Shown here in pieces: positions 33,918 through 44,300 of a stretch of 57,008 nt of DNA. The notes beneath the pieces were generated by a model. The model was not told the origin of the DNA, made no database searches, and saw nothing but the letters and a program-made list of their open reading frames with translations. The stretch's first letter is position 1. Each line of letters starts with the position of its first letter. Both the position numbers and the translations under genes were made by a program. This DNA is from Bacteroidales bacterium (GTDB taxonomy: Bacteria; Bacteroidota; Bacteroidia; Bacteroidales; ML635J-15), in NCBI GenBank assembly GCA_017551515.1, contig JAFZLK010000025.1:1-57008 (forward strand), given 5' to 3'.

Positions 33918-34397
33918 TCAAAGTTTGGTTTCGCTGTTTGGCGATTGCTGGTTTTCGGTTGTCGCCTGAATTTCCGTTTTGTCCTTTGGCGTTTCTGTCT
34001 TGTCGTTGTTGAGGAAGGCGAAAAATACTGCGAAAACTATCAGCACGAAAGCTACGATGTGGTTCCATTTTATCGGTTCTCCCTTGAAAACCAATGCAAC
34101 AATAGCTGTGAAAACTATCAACGAAATGGCTTCCTGAATTATCTTGAGTTGCATCAGCGAGAACGGTCCGCCGTTAATCTGCGAGCCCATGCGATTGGCT
34201 GGAATCATGGCACAATACTCGAAAAATGCAAGTCCCCACGAGCATAATATTATCAATATTAGTGGCCACGATGTCGAAATGTTCATCTGCTGAAGTTTCA
34301 GGTTGCCGTACCAAGCAAATGTCATAAATACATTTGATACGAGCAATAATAAAATCGTACCGATTCCTGCTGTCATATTTCGTTTCTTTTGAGTCAT
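33918..34397 (-). CDS. DUF486/DMT-type small membrane protein
   Basis: 159 residues from the ATG at 34397. Four membrane segments (about 10-28, 42-60, 75-97, 104-124) and the family-typical MTFAWYGNLKL, ALFFEYC-like and ANRMGSQINGGPFSLMQLKI... blocks place it in DUF486, a DMT-superfamily branch. The charged tail from about 125 on is extra. The longer open frame to 34625 is rejected because it reads through a heptad repeat. Transport role inferred only. Confidence 0.8.
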   Translation of the reverse strand: MTQKKRNMTAGIGTILLLLVSNVFMTFAWYGNLKLQQMNISTSWPLILIILCSWGLAFFEYCAMIPANRMGSQINGGPFSLMQLKIIQEAISLIVFTAIVALVFKGEPIKWNHIVAFVLIVFAVFFAFLNNDKTETPKDKTEIQATTENQQSPNSETKL

Positions 34398-34430
34398 TGT
34401 TAAAATGAAAAATTGCGCAAAGATAAGGGG

Positions 34431-34479
34431 AATTTTGGATTTACGATTTACGATTTTGGATTTGCGATTTTGGATTTTT
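34431..34479 (+). repeat. Seven tandem heptanucleotides GATTTNN
   Basis: Seven contiguous 7-bp units: AATTTTG, GATTTAC, GATTTAC, GATTTTG, GATTTGC, GATTTTG, GATTTTT. Between the divergent DUF486 and Cys-rich-protein genes; its last bases supply the TTTG used as -33 of the plus-strand promoter. Confidence 0.8.
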
Positions 34480-34506
34480 TGCACATAAATATTTTGACTA
34501 CTTTTG
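34478..34506 (+). promoter_or_regulatory. Promoter of the Cys-rich exported protein
   Basis: TTTG at 34478-34481, 17-nt spacer, TACTTTTG at 34499-34506; ATG at 34532. Confidence 0.6.
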
Positions 34507-34531
34507 CATATTGTTTTAACAAGATAATGAT

Positions 34532-34933
34532 ATGAGAAAATTAATGTTGATGCTTGTCGCTGTGCTTTGCCTTTCAATGACGGCAATGGCCGACCAATTG
34601 GAGTATATCTATGAACAGGATGCACAGGAAGCAGTGAAACTTTTAAAGAAACAGAAATATGTTCTTTTGTATTGCGGTTGCTGTGCCGATGGTTATGATG
34701 CTAAGCAATATGTGAAGATTAAATCTGTTTCGTACCGCTATACCAATTATATGAATTACTACGAGGTCGTGGTCGATGGTGTAGATGCCAATGGCAACAA
34801 GGTTTCGGAGACAATCGACCTTGCATATTCGCACATTAAGAAAGGCAAGAACGCTCTTTGCGTAGGGAAGGCTCTTAATCTGGATTGCGACCCATGTGTC
34901 GAAAATCTGAAATGGGAATGCCCGAAATTCTAA
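34532..34933 (+). CDS. Small Cys-rich exported protein of unknown function
   Basis: 133 residues. Signal peptide 1-20 (cleaved after AMA). The mature part has seven cysteines, including CGCC, and CDPC and C near the C-terminus, likely disulfides or a metal site. It contains the aromatic YRYTNYMNYYEVVVDG segment. Not recognised as a named family. Own promoter; converges on ispG with only 11 nt between stops. Confidence 0.75.
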   Translation: MRKLMLMLVAVLCLSMTAMADQLEYIYEQDAQEAVKLLKKQKYVLLYCGCCADGYDAKQYVKIKSVSYRYTNYMNYYEVVVDGVDANGNKVSETIDLAYSHIKKGKNALCVGKALNLDCDPCVENLKWECPKF

Positions 34934-34944
34934 ACACCTTGATT

Positions 34945-36324
34945 TTACCTTCCTTTCCAGTCACCGTTGTCGGCAATTACTTTCTTTAGCATTTCTACGG
35001 CCTTGTCCTGCGGAACATCGCGTATAATAGGCGTTTGTCCCTTGTAGATTATGACATGGTCCTTGGTGCTGCCAACGCAACCATAGTCGGCATCTGCCAT
35101 TTCGCCAGGACCGTTTACGACACAGCCCATTGTTGCGATTTTCAGACCTTTGAGGTGGGCGAACTCCCGTTTCACGGCTTCCGAAATGCGTTCGAGGTCG
35201 TAGTTGGTGCGTCCGCAACCGGGGCAGGAGATAAATTCAGCCTTGCTGATGCAAACGCCAGCGGCTTGCATAATGTCGGCTGAAAAATCACGATTGTCTA
35301 TCCCTGAAATGTTGCCATTTATGTTCAGGTTGTTTATCTTCTTGTCGATGAGGTTGTTCGCCAATGCTATGCAAGTTTCTGCTATAGCGCTTTCGGCATC
35401 TTGCGATTTTGGCGTATAGGTGACATTTCCTATCAGTTCGGGGTAGGGCGGATTTGCTGGATATGCCTTCTTTTCTCCGATTTCAGCAACGAACTTTTGA
35501 GCGAAGGTTATCTCGTTTACAGGATTTTCGGTAAGCGAAACCCTTATGGTGTCGCCAATACCTTTGTTTAGCAAATATGCGATGCCGAGGCACGATTTTA
35601 TTCTTGCGTCGTTGCCCGAGCCTGCTTCCGTAACTCCCAGATGCTGAGGATAAATAGTGCCATTTTCTGCCATACGCTGGTTTAGAAGTTCGCACGATTC
35701 TGTCATTACTTTCACATTGCTTGCTTTCATTGAAATGACAAGGTTATGGAAGTTTTCGGCTTCGAAAATGCTGATGAACTCCATGGCGGCTTCGACCATT
35801 CCCTTTGCTGTGTTGCCGTATCGCGACAAAATCCTGTCGGATAGTGAACCATGGTTTGAACCGATTCTTATAGCAGTGCCGTATTCGTTGCAGACCTTTA
35901 TCAATGGCAACAACCTGTCGTGCATTTTTTCTAGTTCAAGGTTGTATTCAAATTCGCTGAGATTCAGTTCTTTGAAGTTGGCTCGTTTGTCAATGTAGTT
36001 GCCTGGGTTTATTCTGACTTTTTCAACTATTCTTGCACATTCTTCGGCAATTTGCGAACTGAAATGCACATCGGCGACAAGCGGTTTTGTGTAGCCATCT
36101 GCAACTAGAATTTTCTTTACTTCATGCAGACTTTCAATATCGGGCATACGAGGGACGGAAAGCCTTACAAGGTCGGCACCTGCATCAAAAAGTTGCTTAC
36201 ATTGGTTAACAGATGCCTGAATGTCTCCAACAGGAACATTTGTCATGCTTTGTATTGCAATCCTATGTTGCCCGCCAATGCGTAAGTCTCCTATTTTTAC
36301 TTCTTTAGCGAATTTTGTTTCCAT
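34945..36324 (-). CDS. ispG: 4-hydroxy-3-methylbut-2-enyl diphosphate synthase
   Basis: [4Fe-4S] enzyme of the MEP isoprenoid pathway. TIM-barrel start with QSMTNVPVGD, then SCPGCGRTNYDLE near 368 and MGCVVNGPGE, giving the three Cys plus Glu cluster ligands. At 459 residues it is between E. coli IspG (372) and the roughly 600-residue form with a large inserted domain usual in Bacteroidetes and plants; the insert between barrel and cluster domain is only about 80 residues. It abuts the PHP gene with no gap. Confidence 0.92.
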   Translation of the reverse strand: METKFAKEVKIGDLRIGGQHRIAIQSMTNVPVGDIQASVNQCKQLFDAGADLVRLSVPRMPDIESLHEVKKILVADGYTKPLVADVHFSSQIAEECARIVEKVRINPGNYIDKRANFKELNLSEFEYNLELEKMHDRLLPLIKVCNEYGTAIRIGSNHGSLSDRILSRYGNTAKGMVEAAMEFISIFEAENFHNLVISMKASNVKVMTESCELLNQRMAENGTIYPQHLGVTEAGSGNDARIKSCLGIAYLLNKGIGDTIRVSLTENPVNEITFAQKFVAEIGEKKAYPANPPYPELIGNVTYTPKSQDAESAIAETCIALANNLIDKKINNLNINGNISGIDNRDFSADIMQAAGVCISKAEFISCPGCGRTNYDLERISEAVKREFAHLKGLKIATMGCVVNGPGEMADADYGCVGSTKDHVIIYKGQTPIIRDVPQDKAVEMLKKVIADNGDWKGR

Positions 36325-37206
36325 TTATATCATCTTTAATGCTTTGAGAAGTGTGTTTACAATTTCCTCGTTGTCGGTGGGCAGGTTGCCGTTAAGTCCG
36401 AAGCCAAGTTTTATGTCCTTCTTGACTTCGGGTCCGTGAAAGTCGCTTCCACACGAAATCATCAGTCCAAGTTGCTCTGCCATATTCTTGTAGGCTTCGC
36501 ATTGCTTTTGCGAGTGACTGCTGTGATATGCCTCAATGCCAGCAAGTCCATAGCCTTTCTGTTCTTTTATTTTTGCTAGAGTTTTGTCGTTCGGAAGTTT
36601 CAATGATTTTGGGTGGGCTATGAATGCCAATCCTCCAGCCCTTTCAATAAGTTCTATACAGCTTCGAGGTGGTAACTTTTTTCTGTCAATGCCTTCCAGT
36701 TTTTTGCTGCCCAAGAACTTGCGGAATGCATATTCGATGTCGTTGCAATAGCCTTTTTCGACTATTGCCGCTGCGATGTGAGGCTTTCCAATAGTTTCTC
36801 CTTTTGCAAATTTGCGTACATCTTCTATTTGTAAGTCCATGTGAAACAACTGATTGAGCGCAGCAATTATGTTGCTGTTCCTTACTTCCCTTGCATCGCG
36901 AAGCATTTTCATTACAGCATTGAACTCTGCGTTGTCGGGATTAATACCATAACCTAGAATGTGCATCTTGCCTGTGTCGATTTCCGCGCTAAGTTCAACG
37001 CCCGGGATTACAAGGATGCCGTTTTTTTCACCTTCCGCCATGCATTCCTTAAGGTTCCCGATTGTATCATGGTCGGTTATTGCAATGGTTGTCAGTCCGA
37101 TGGACTTCGCCTCTGCAATTATCTGCTGGGCGTTTCGACTTCCATCCGATGCAGTAGTATGCACATGCAAATCGAATTTTGGAGCTATGTTATAATTTTC
37201 TTCCAT
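36325..37206 (-). CDS. PHP domain phosphoesterase
   Basis: 293 residues. Metal-binding PHP motifs: DLHVHTTASDGS at the N-terminus, ITDHDTIG, a central EL/H pattern, AHPKSLK and GSDFHGPE near the C-terminus. It matches the TrpH/YciV-like stand-alone PHP phosphatases (RNase AM/3',5'-nucleoside bisphosphatase type). The first ATG is at 37206 (the longer frame starts with TTG), overlapping dapF by 17 bp. Confidence 0.85.
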   Translation of the reverse strand: MEENYNIAPKFDLHVHTTASDGSRNAQQIIAEAKSIGLTTIAITDHDTIGNLKECMAEGEKNGILVIPGVELSAEIDTGKMHILGYGINPDNAEFNAVMKMLRDAREVRNSNIIAALNQLFHMDLQIEDVRKFAKGETIGKPHIAAAIVEKGYCNDIEYAFRKFLGSKKLEGIDRKKLPPRSCIELIERAGGLAFIAHPKSLKLPNDKTLAKIKEQKGYGLAGIEAYHSSHSQKQCEAYKNMAEQLGLMISCGSDFHGPEVKKDIKLGFGLNGNLPTDNEEIVNTLLKALKMI

Positions 37207-37969
37207 CAGTTTTTCCTTCAAATACTTTTATAGCAGGACCTTCGAGCCATATATTTCCATATTCACAATTTTTCTTTTCAAAATATACTTTCAGCGAACC
37301 GCCTTTGGCTTGTATGGCTATTGGCGATGGTGTGCCGTATTTTGCGTTGATACACAATGCGGTAGCAACAGTACCAGTTCCACAAGCCAAAGTTTCGCCT
37401 TCCACACCGCGTTCGTATGTGGCGATTCGGTAGCCGTTGACGTTGTCGGTAAAGTTGACATTGGTTCGGTTGGGTGCAAAACGCCTGTCATCGGCAAGTT
37501 TTCGACCTTCGATTTTGACATTTACCTTATTAATGTCATCGACAAACTTTACAAAATGCGGAACGCCTGTATTTGTCCACATTCCGTCATCGAAAACGGT
37601 AATGCCGTTTACATCAATCATCTTGATTTTCACGCTTTCATCGTTGATAATGCTTGCTTCATGTATGCCGTCATCGGCAGAAAATATCATGTTTTTACCA
37701 GCAATTTTATGGTCGAAAGCGTATTTTGCAATGCATCTGCCTCCGTTTCCGCACATGCTTGCGGTTTTTCCGTCGGAATTGTAGAATTTCATGGCAAAAT
37801 CGGCGGTGTCGCTTTTCTCGACATTTATAAGTCCGTCTGCACCAATGCCGAAGCGCCTGTCACATAATGTGCTAATCTCTTGGCTCGACAGGTTCTGCTT
37901 GCCATCCCTGTTGTCTATTATGATGAAGTCGTTTCCCGCTCCTTGGTATTTGTCGAAAATCAATGTCAT
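37190..37969 (-). CDS. dapF: Diaminopimelate epimerase
   Basis: Converts LL- to meso-diaminopimelate for lysine and peptidoglycan. Both catalytic cysteine blocks are present: MCGNGGRC and ACGTGT; start KYQGAGNDFIIID. 259 residues from the ATG at 37969, which overlaps the yfhO stop (ATGA). The frame open to 38170 encodes only low-complexity N/H-rich residues from the opposite gene context and is rejected. Confidence 0.95.
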   Translation of the reverse strand: MTLIFDKYQGAGNDFIIIDNRDGKQNLSSQEISTLCDRRFGIGADGLINVEKSDTADFAMKFYNSDGKTASMCGNGGRCIAKYAFDHKIAGKNMIFSADDGIHEASIINDESVKIKMIDVNGITVFDDGMWTNTGVPHFVKFVDDINKVNVKIEGRKLADDRRFAPNRTNVNFTDNVNGYRIATYERGVEGETLACGTGTVATALCINAKYGTPSPIAIQAKGGSLKVYFEKKNCEYGNIWLEGPAIKVFEGKTDGRKL

Positions 37970-40467
37970 GCTTCTAGGTTTTGAGTTTTGTTTTTGCGTC
38001 TGAATGTGGTTATTATTTGCATTATTATGCTGATAATTATTATGATAGCTAATGCTATGTTGCTTGCAAATGAAACTGTTGCTCCAGTCTTTGCCGACTT
38101 TGGCTCGTAGCGGAATATGATTTCGTGCTTCCCATGTGGGATTATCATTCCGCGCAGAATGTAGTTGCATCTGAAAAATGATGCTTTGTCGTTGTCAATC
38201 GTAGCTTTCCAGCCTTTGGGATAGAAAGTTTCAGAGAAAATTGCAAGTCTGTTTTCGTTACACGATGATTCGTATCGTAGAATGTCGCCTTCGTTCTCCA
38301 CCAGTCTTATATAGTCGGTGCTGTCGATTGCAAATTCGATGTCAGCAAATTCTGCTTTGTACTTGTCGTTCACGATGGCGGTTTTGCGTGTATCGATATT
38401 TTTTAGCTGTGCAAGTTCAAGTTCTTCTGAATTTGCCCATCTGATGCTGTCGGAGAGCCATACGTTGCCAGATGTGTGCGTGTTGACAAGCGGTATTGCA
38501 TTGTCCGATAGGATTATATACTTGACATTCAACATATCCAACGCTGGTGACTTGAATTTCTGGGAAAATACTTCCTGGATTTCGTCGCTTGTCATTCCGT
38601 CCCTTTGTGCCCACGAAAGAATATTGTAGCGAGTGAGTGCAAGTTCCTTGTTTAGAATGGAATCGCAGAATGTTCGATAGCGTTTTGGGCAATATCCGTT
38701 AGCGCCACTTATTGAGTTGAACTTCTGATATGTTTTGTTGTCGCTTAATGCAGTACTATAGCGGATGTCGATGACTCTATACGAGTTGTTGTCCTTTCCT
38801 ATTTGAGAAGCGGCAAAGTCGGATGAGGTTTCTTTGGCGTTTTTTTCACCTTTTTGTTGCAGGTTTGTAATTGTTAGGTCAGCAACGGCGAGTATTGACA
38901 ATGTAGTAACGACTATCCATCCGTTGATTTTTTTCTTGCGAGCGAAAAATATTACAGTTGCGCCTAGCAGGACAAAAAGTAGCGACTTTGCCGAATCGCG
39001 TCTGATGAGAGAAATCCTGTCGTTACGAATGGCGGTTATGTAGTCGGTTTTGAATTCAGCAACAGCTTTGGCGTATTCTGCATCTTGTGGCATGTATGAT
39101 GCAAGTCCTTCTGCCACTTCTACTTCTGCCTGATTATTTATGTCGATGCTACTGTCGCCTGCAATTGATGGGAATGCAACAAAAATTAGCAGGATGACGG
39201 ATATTATGCCAGTCGAAATGTAAAGTGCGATTCTTTCTTTGCGCTCATCGCGTTCTGGGTTTTGAGCAATAATTTCATCTGTTCCAATTGCGGTTAATAC
39301 GGCGATTCCAATTGCCGAAATTATTAAAATATTTGAAAAATGACTAAAATTGTAGAATAATAGAATGTTTTTTGTGATGAAATATTCAATATTACCACAC
39401 GAAAGTATTATTGCACCGATGCTTATAATTATTGCCCACCATTTGACTCGTTTCTTGTTTGTTATGCATCCGAAAAGGGCCAGCAATATTGCTAAGGCTC
39501 CTATGTATAAGCTTCCATTGCTGAAATGTTTTTTGCCAAAGTACGTAGGTGATTTTTCACATATCTTTTTTGCGTTTTCGCTTCCGAAAAACGGTTCTAG
39601 CAGATTGAATGTTTCGGAATACGTTGATAGTTTTTTGCTTGATTTCCCGCCCTTTATGTTTGGAATTAGCAAGGAGAGAGTTTCTCCGCCATCATTGAAA
39701 AATGCTGTTTCGGTATTGTAGTCTGGATGTTGTTCTGATGCATATTTTGAGTATTCGTATTCCTGAAAAATCGCTTCGCTGTTGGTGAAAAATGCCACTG
39801 CGAATACGGCTATGGCGATTACTGTTTGCAGAAGTTTTTCTCTAATGTTTTTTTCTTTTGCAGAAAGTTCTACGATTATGAAAACAACTGCAATGAAGAT
39901 TGTGTAAGTCAAGAGCTGGTAATGGCAGGTTGCTGTGAGCAATGCGGTGGAAATCAATGTGATTATTGTCCCTAATGCTTTTCTTCCGTTGAACAAGCAC
40001 GCGATTCCTGTCAGTATATATGGAATCTGGCAGATAGCTGTCATTTCCATGTATTCTCCTGCTTGGATTTCGGCAATTCCATAACTGAAAAGACCAAAAA
40101 CAAGCGAACCCACAATCGAACTTAGAGGACTTATTTTTAATGAGTTGAGGAAAATGTAAAATCCGATTAGGCTCATCAGAATTAGGAAGAATGGCAGAAA
40201 ACTTCCCAGTTGTTCGATACTTTGTATGGCTATTGCAAATGGATTTTTACTGTCGATTTTTCCTTGTGATATTGCCGGGCATCCAGAGTACGATTGCTCG
40301 TCCCATAGGTTGCTAGAAACAGTGATTTCTTTATTTTCTATATATTGCTTGTTCGTTTCTACCAATAGCATTTTTGAGTAAATGGCAGATATGGCTACGA
40401 AGATAATCAACGCCAATATGTGAATTAGCGTTTTCCCTTGTAAGTATCTACCGTGCTTCAAATCCAT
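37966..40467 (-). CDS. YfhO family multi-pass membrane protein
   Basis: 833 residues with about twelve membrane segments in the first 470 residues, a large extracytoplasmic loop domain near 470-790 (YRVIDIRYSTALSDNKTYQ..., FYPKGWKATIDNDK), and one C-terminal membrane helix. This is the YfhO/GT-C-like architecture. B. subtilis YfhO is linked to glycosylation of teichoic acids; in Bacteroidetes the role is unknown but envelope glycosylation is plausible. First gene of yfhO-dapF-PHP-ispG. Confidence 0.85.
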   Translation of the reverse strand: MDLKHGRYLQGKTLIHILALIIFVAISAIYSKMLLVETNKQYIENKEITVSSNLWDEQSYSGCPAISQGKIDSKNPFAIAIQSIEQLGSFLPFFLILMSLIGFYIFLNSLKISPLSSIVGSLVFGLFSYGIAEIQAGEYMEMTAICQIPYILTGIACLFNGRKALGTIITLISTALLTATCHYQLLTYTIFIAVVFIIVELSAKEKNIREKLLQTVIAIAVFAVAFFTNSEAIFQEYEYSKYASEQHPDYNTETAFFNDGGETLSLLIPNIKGGKSSKKLSTYSETFNLLEPFFGSENAKKICEKSPTYFGKKHFSNGSLYIGALAILLALFGCITNKKRVKWWAIIISIGAIILSCGNIEYFITKNILLFYNFSHFSNILIISAIGIAVLTAIGTDEIIAQNPERDERKERIALYISTGIISVILLIFVAFPSIAGDSSIDINNQAEVEVAEGLASYMPQDAEYAKAVAEFKTDYITAIRNDRISLIRRDSAKSLLFVLLGATVIFFARKKKINGWIVVTTLSILAVADLTITNLQQKGEKNAKETSSDFAASQIGKDNNSYRVIDIRYSTALSDNKTYQKFNSISGANGYCPKRYRTFCDSILNKELALTRYNILSWAQRDGMTSDEIQEVFSQKFKSPALDMLNVKYIILSDNAIPLVNTHTSGNVWLSDSIRWANSEELELAQLKNIDTRKTAIVNDKYKAEFADIEFAIDSTDYIRLVENEGDILRYESSCNENRLAIFSETFYPKGWKATIDNDKASFFRCNYILRGMIIPHGKHEIIFRYEPKSAKTGATVSFASNIALAIIIIISIIMQIITTFRRKNKTQNLEA

Positions 40468-40621
40468 TGATGTGAAAATAAGTCGAAAAATGAATTTGCG
40501 AAAATAATAAATTAATAAATATTTTTTGTTTTTGTTATGTTTAAATGATGTTAATGAAATCTTGTCGTAGTATTTTGGTGAAAAATTTTGATTTTTTATT
40601 TTATTGTATCACATTGACAAT

Positions 40622-40631
40622 TAACCGGTTA
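40622..40631. promoter_or_regulatory. Perfect 10-bp palindrome in the yfhO / 40751 gap
   Basis: TAACCGGTTA in the otherwise AT-rich 283-bp divergent region 40468-40750. It could be an operator; nothing else was seen in this gap except a weak TAATTTTA at 40719-40726 as a possible -7. Confidence 0.3.
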
Positions 40632-40750
40632 TGCAAAAGACGAAAAAATTTTTATATACAGCAGGCATCCATGCTAAAAAAAAGTCGTTAAATAAGGTGT
40701 AGATTGAAAATAAAAATGTAATTTTACGCGGTTTAAATTAAAGGTAAAAA

Positions 40751-41329
40751 GTGTTTATGAACAGGGTTATAGTCAGTGCGTTGTTAATTGTTGCGATGGC
40801 GTTTTCGGCATATTCGCAGGAAGAACAGCATGAAGGACAGCAGTCACTAGGTGCGGGACTTGCTTCCGCAATCAATACACTTACTGCTGTTGACGAAAGT
40901 TTTGTTTATGATGAGAGCAAAATGGTTTCCATCCCTCAAACGAATATAAGGATTCAGCCTCCTGAATATTTTTTATATTCCGATTCGTTGCCTGGCTTTA
41001 TGCATGTCGGCACAATGAGTAGTATTCAGGTTGAGGAAGTAGCAGGTACATCTTATGTTATGATTTCGATGGCAATGGATTCTGCATATTTTGCTTCTCA
41101 GGGCATGAAACTGATTTCTGTAGAGCCGGTTGTAATGCACGATGGTAGCGACGGAATGCTTTTTACCGCTGAAATGAAACTACAAGGATTTGTATTTGAA
41201 AGACTTATCTTGATGTCAGGTAATTATCATTATACGATGTGGATTAATGCAGGATATATAAAGCTGATGAAGAACAAGATGAGACCTATTGTCCTGCAAA
41301 GTATGTTGACCTCTAAAATTTACGAGTAA
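40751..41329 (+). CDS. Exported protein of unknown function
   Basis: 192 residues. Signal peptide 1-21 (cleaved after AYS). The mature sequence has MVSIPQTNIRIQPPEYFLYSDSLPGFMHVG and a beta-rich remainder without Cys or catalytic motifs. Its stop overlaps the start of the SprB-repeat gene (TAATG), so the two are translationally coupled and may act together at the surface. Family not recognised. Confidence 0.7.
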   Translation: MFMNRVIVSALLIVAMAFSAYSQEEQHEGQQSLGAGLASAINTLTAVDESFVYDESKMVSIPQTNIRIQPPEYFLYSDSLPGFMHVGTMSSIQVEEVAGTSYVMISMAMDSAYFASQGMKLISVEPVVMHDGSDGMLFTAEMKLQGFVFERLILMSGNYHYTMWINAGYIKLMKNKMRPIVLQSMLTSKIYE

Positions 41330-44300
41330 TGCTTATGAAGAAAAGACTATATATAACGCTTGCTATTGTCCTTGCCCTGCTTTCGTCGTGTCGGGTGGCG
41401 GCACAGGACGATTCGAATATATTAAGGCATAACATAAACTATCATGTCGATTCGGTGGATATGTGGGGAGGCGGTGATGCTACCTTCATCGATTTCGACT
41501 ACAACTTGATTGACCTTTGCGTAGGAGGTGGATGCGACAATGACAATATGGAACTTCCTATACACGAAGTTTTCGGATCTGAAGCTTTAGGAATTGCTTT
41601 TGATTTTAACTTGTTTATGTATCTGAACTCAACTTTCAGTATGCATGGCTTTTCGAGCGGTTACATCGGGGTTGATTATCCAGTTCAGATAACACTTGAT
41701 TTCCCCGACCATTATGGATTCGATCATGGAGAAACAACACCGATTCATTCAACATATACCGTTCAGGATGGCTGGGCTCTTGATACACATTTCCCAACTG
41801 CAGGTACTATCGCACTTGACCTTGAATATGGATTCGGTGTTGACATGTCGGTTTCGGTAGAAGTGTTGGGTACGACTGTTTTCGAGTTGCCTTTGATTCC
41901 ACATATCGGTTATCCTGAAGATCCTCAGTTTTTAACCCCGGTACCTCATGATTCAATAGCAGTGCTTTACTTGAATGCAGCTACTGGCGAATATGCTTAT
42001 CCGTGGTTTGATGAGGAAACTGGTATGCCTTACATAAATACTGGATTTCTTGGTAACGGTGATTCGCTTGTAATACATATTCCCGATTATTTTGGAATCG
42101 GTATTACAGCCGACATAACAATACCATACGTAGAAACAGAAGACCGAATAGATGGACAATGCTTGTACGCTGAAGGTGATGACCCGTGGTTCTATATGCA
42201 CTGGAACTTGTTGCAGTTTGTAAGGTTTATTGGCAATGCCATAGGTCAGCCCGAAATCGGAGAGATAGTTGACATACTTGAGGGACAAACGTTTGAGTAT
42301 CCTATTTATGAAGATTATGTGATTACCGTCGAATACTATATTCTTCATGCGTCCTTGGAGATGACACTGGCTTTGGTGCAGGAATTTTCCTTCTGTCCCG
42401 ATATATTGGCCACCTTGCGATTTGCAACTTCGTTGCCATTCTATGAGGAGACTCCAGGGGGAGATATTGTGCAGGAAGGAGAGTCGGATGTGATAACCTT
42501 TACGGTAAACAACGACTTGTACATTACCTATCCGTGTTACGGTTGGGATTCTTTACAGGTTTACGATGTTACTTATAATATTCAAAGTGGATTTAGAAAC
42601 CATACCTTTAATAATCTCCGTTTTGGTATTAACTTACAGGTGTTGCATATTCAAATCAGCATCCCCGGATTTGATGGCGGCGGTTTGTTCAGTGTTGTAA
42701 CAATGCCAGAATTCCAGTTGCCCGACATTGAAGGTGGCTACGAAATCGCCGACGATGCCTTTGCTTCTTCCTACGATTTGGTGGGTATTGATGTGGAAAG
42801 GTATAGCGAAGAACCAAGAACACGAGCAGGTGACAGTCGATTCGATGTATGTATTCCAAGCGATTGCGGAGCACTGATTGACAGTGTGTTTAATTTGGGT
42901 GATATTGACCTCGGTTTCCTTGGTATAGATCGTGAATGGGATTTGCAGTTCCCTGCTAACCAGTACAATGTGACATTCCCTGGCACATGGCTGTATCCTC
43001 GTCCCGAACTCGACATTGAAGTTAATTCTTCGAATGTAATCTGCTATGGCGACAATTCTGGTGTTATTGAAGTCACTGCAATTAATGGAGCTCCTAACTA
43101 TACATGGGAGTATTCAGAAGGAACTGTTAATGTTCATGCTGGTCCAACCGATGTAATAAATGTGTATTCAGGATATTACTATGTCACATTGACAGACGTA
43201 TATGGTTGTACGGCTGCAGGTGAAGCGAATATTCTCGAAGCCAACTCACCATTGGAGAGCATGACAAGGTCTGACGATGTGCTTTGTCATGGCGATGCGA
43301 CAGGTAACCTTTATGTTACGGCATATGGTGGTGTACCACCTTATAGCTATTTATGGTCAAATGGTAGCACACAGCAGAATCCGCAGGGAGTTCCTGCAGG
43401 CTTATATACGGTTACGGTGACAGATGTTTTAGGTTGCGAACACATTGACCAAGTTTATGTAGATGAGCCGGATGCTCCTCTTGAGATAACCGATGTTTAT
43501 ATTATGAATATCAGTTGCTTCGGATTCAGAGATGGTTCAATCGACATAACTGTTGAAGGCGGAACGCCTGCTTATACCTACTATTGGTCAAACGGATATA
43601 CCGTTCAGGATTTGCATAATGTTCCAGCAGGTGCATATACGGTTACGATTACTGATGCAAACGGTTGTTTCGTAATTTCAACCTATATTGTCGAGCAACC
43701 CGAACCGCTAACACTTACACTAGATGTTCGCGATGTCAGATGCTATGCCGAAAATTCAGGCAGCATCGACTTGACTGTGACAGGAGGAACAGAACCTTAT
43801 TCATATGAGTGGAACAATGGAGAGATAACCGAGGATTTGTCGGAATTGTATGCAGGATTCTACATTGTAACAGTAACAGATGCTCATGGCTGTGTTGAAT
43901 ATGCCATGGCTCAGATACACCAGCCGGCTTTGCCGTTGCATGGCGACATAACACCAACCGATGTAAGATGCTACGGTGAGGGTAACGGCGTGTGCGACCT
44001 GAATGTATTCGGAGGAACTCCACCTTATTATTATACATGGAACACTGGAGCTATATCCGAGGATATTGACAATCTTGTACCTGGATTGTATTCTGTGACA
44101 ATTAATGACGAAAACGGATGTCTTGCTTATGATACCGTACATATTTATCAGTCGGAGTTCCCGTTGACAGGTCAGATTTCGGGTCGGGATGCTTCGTGTA
44201 ACGGTTATACAGATGGAAGTGTAATGTTTACAGCCGCAGGTGGTTACGAACCTTACCATTACGAATGGTCAAACGGACTATGGCAGCAGAACCTTGTCGG

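Noticed and set aside
34398..34625. N-terminal extension of the DUF486 gene
   Set aside because: The extension is translated heptad repeat (NRKSKI-type) and the ATG at 34397 suits the family start.
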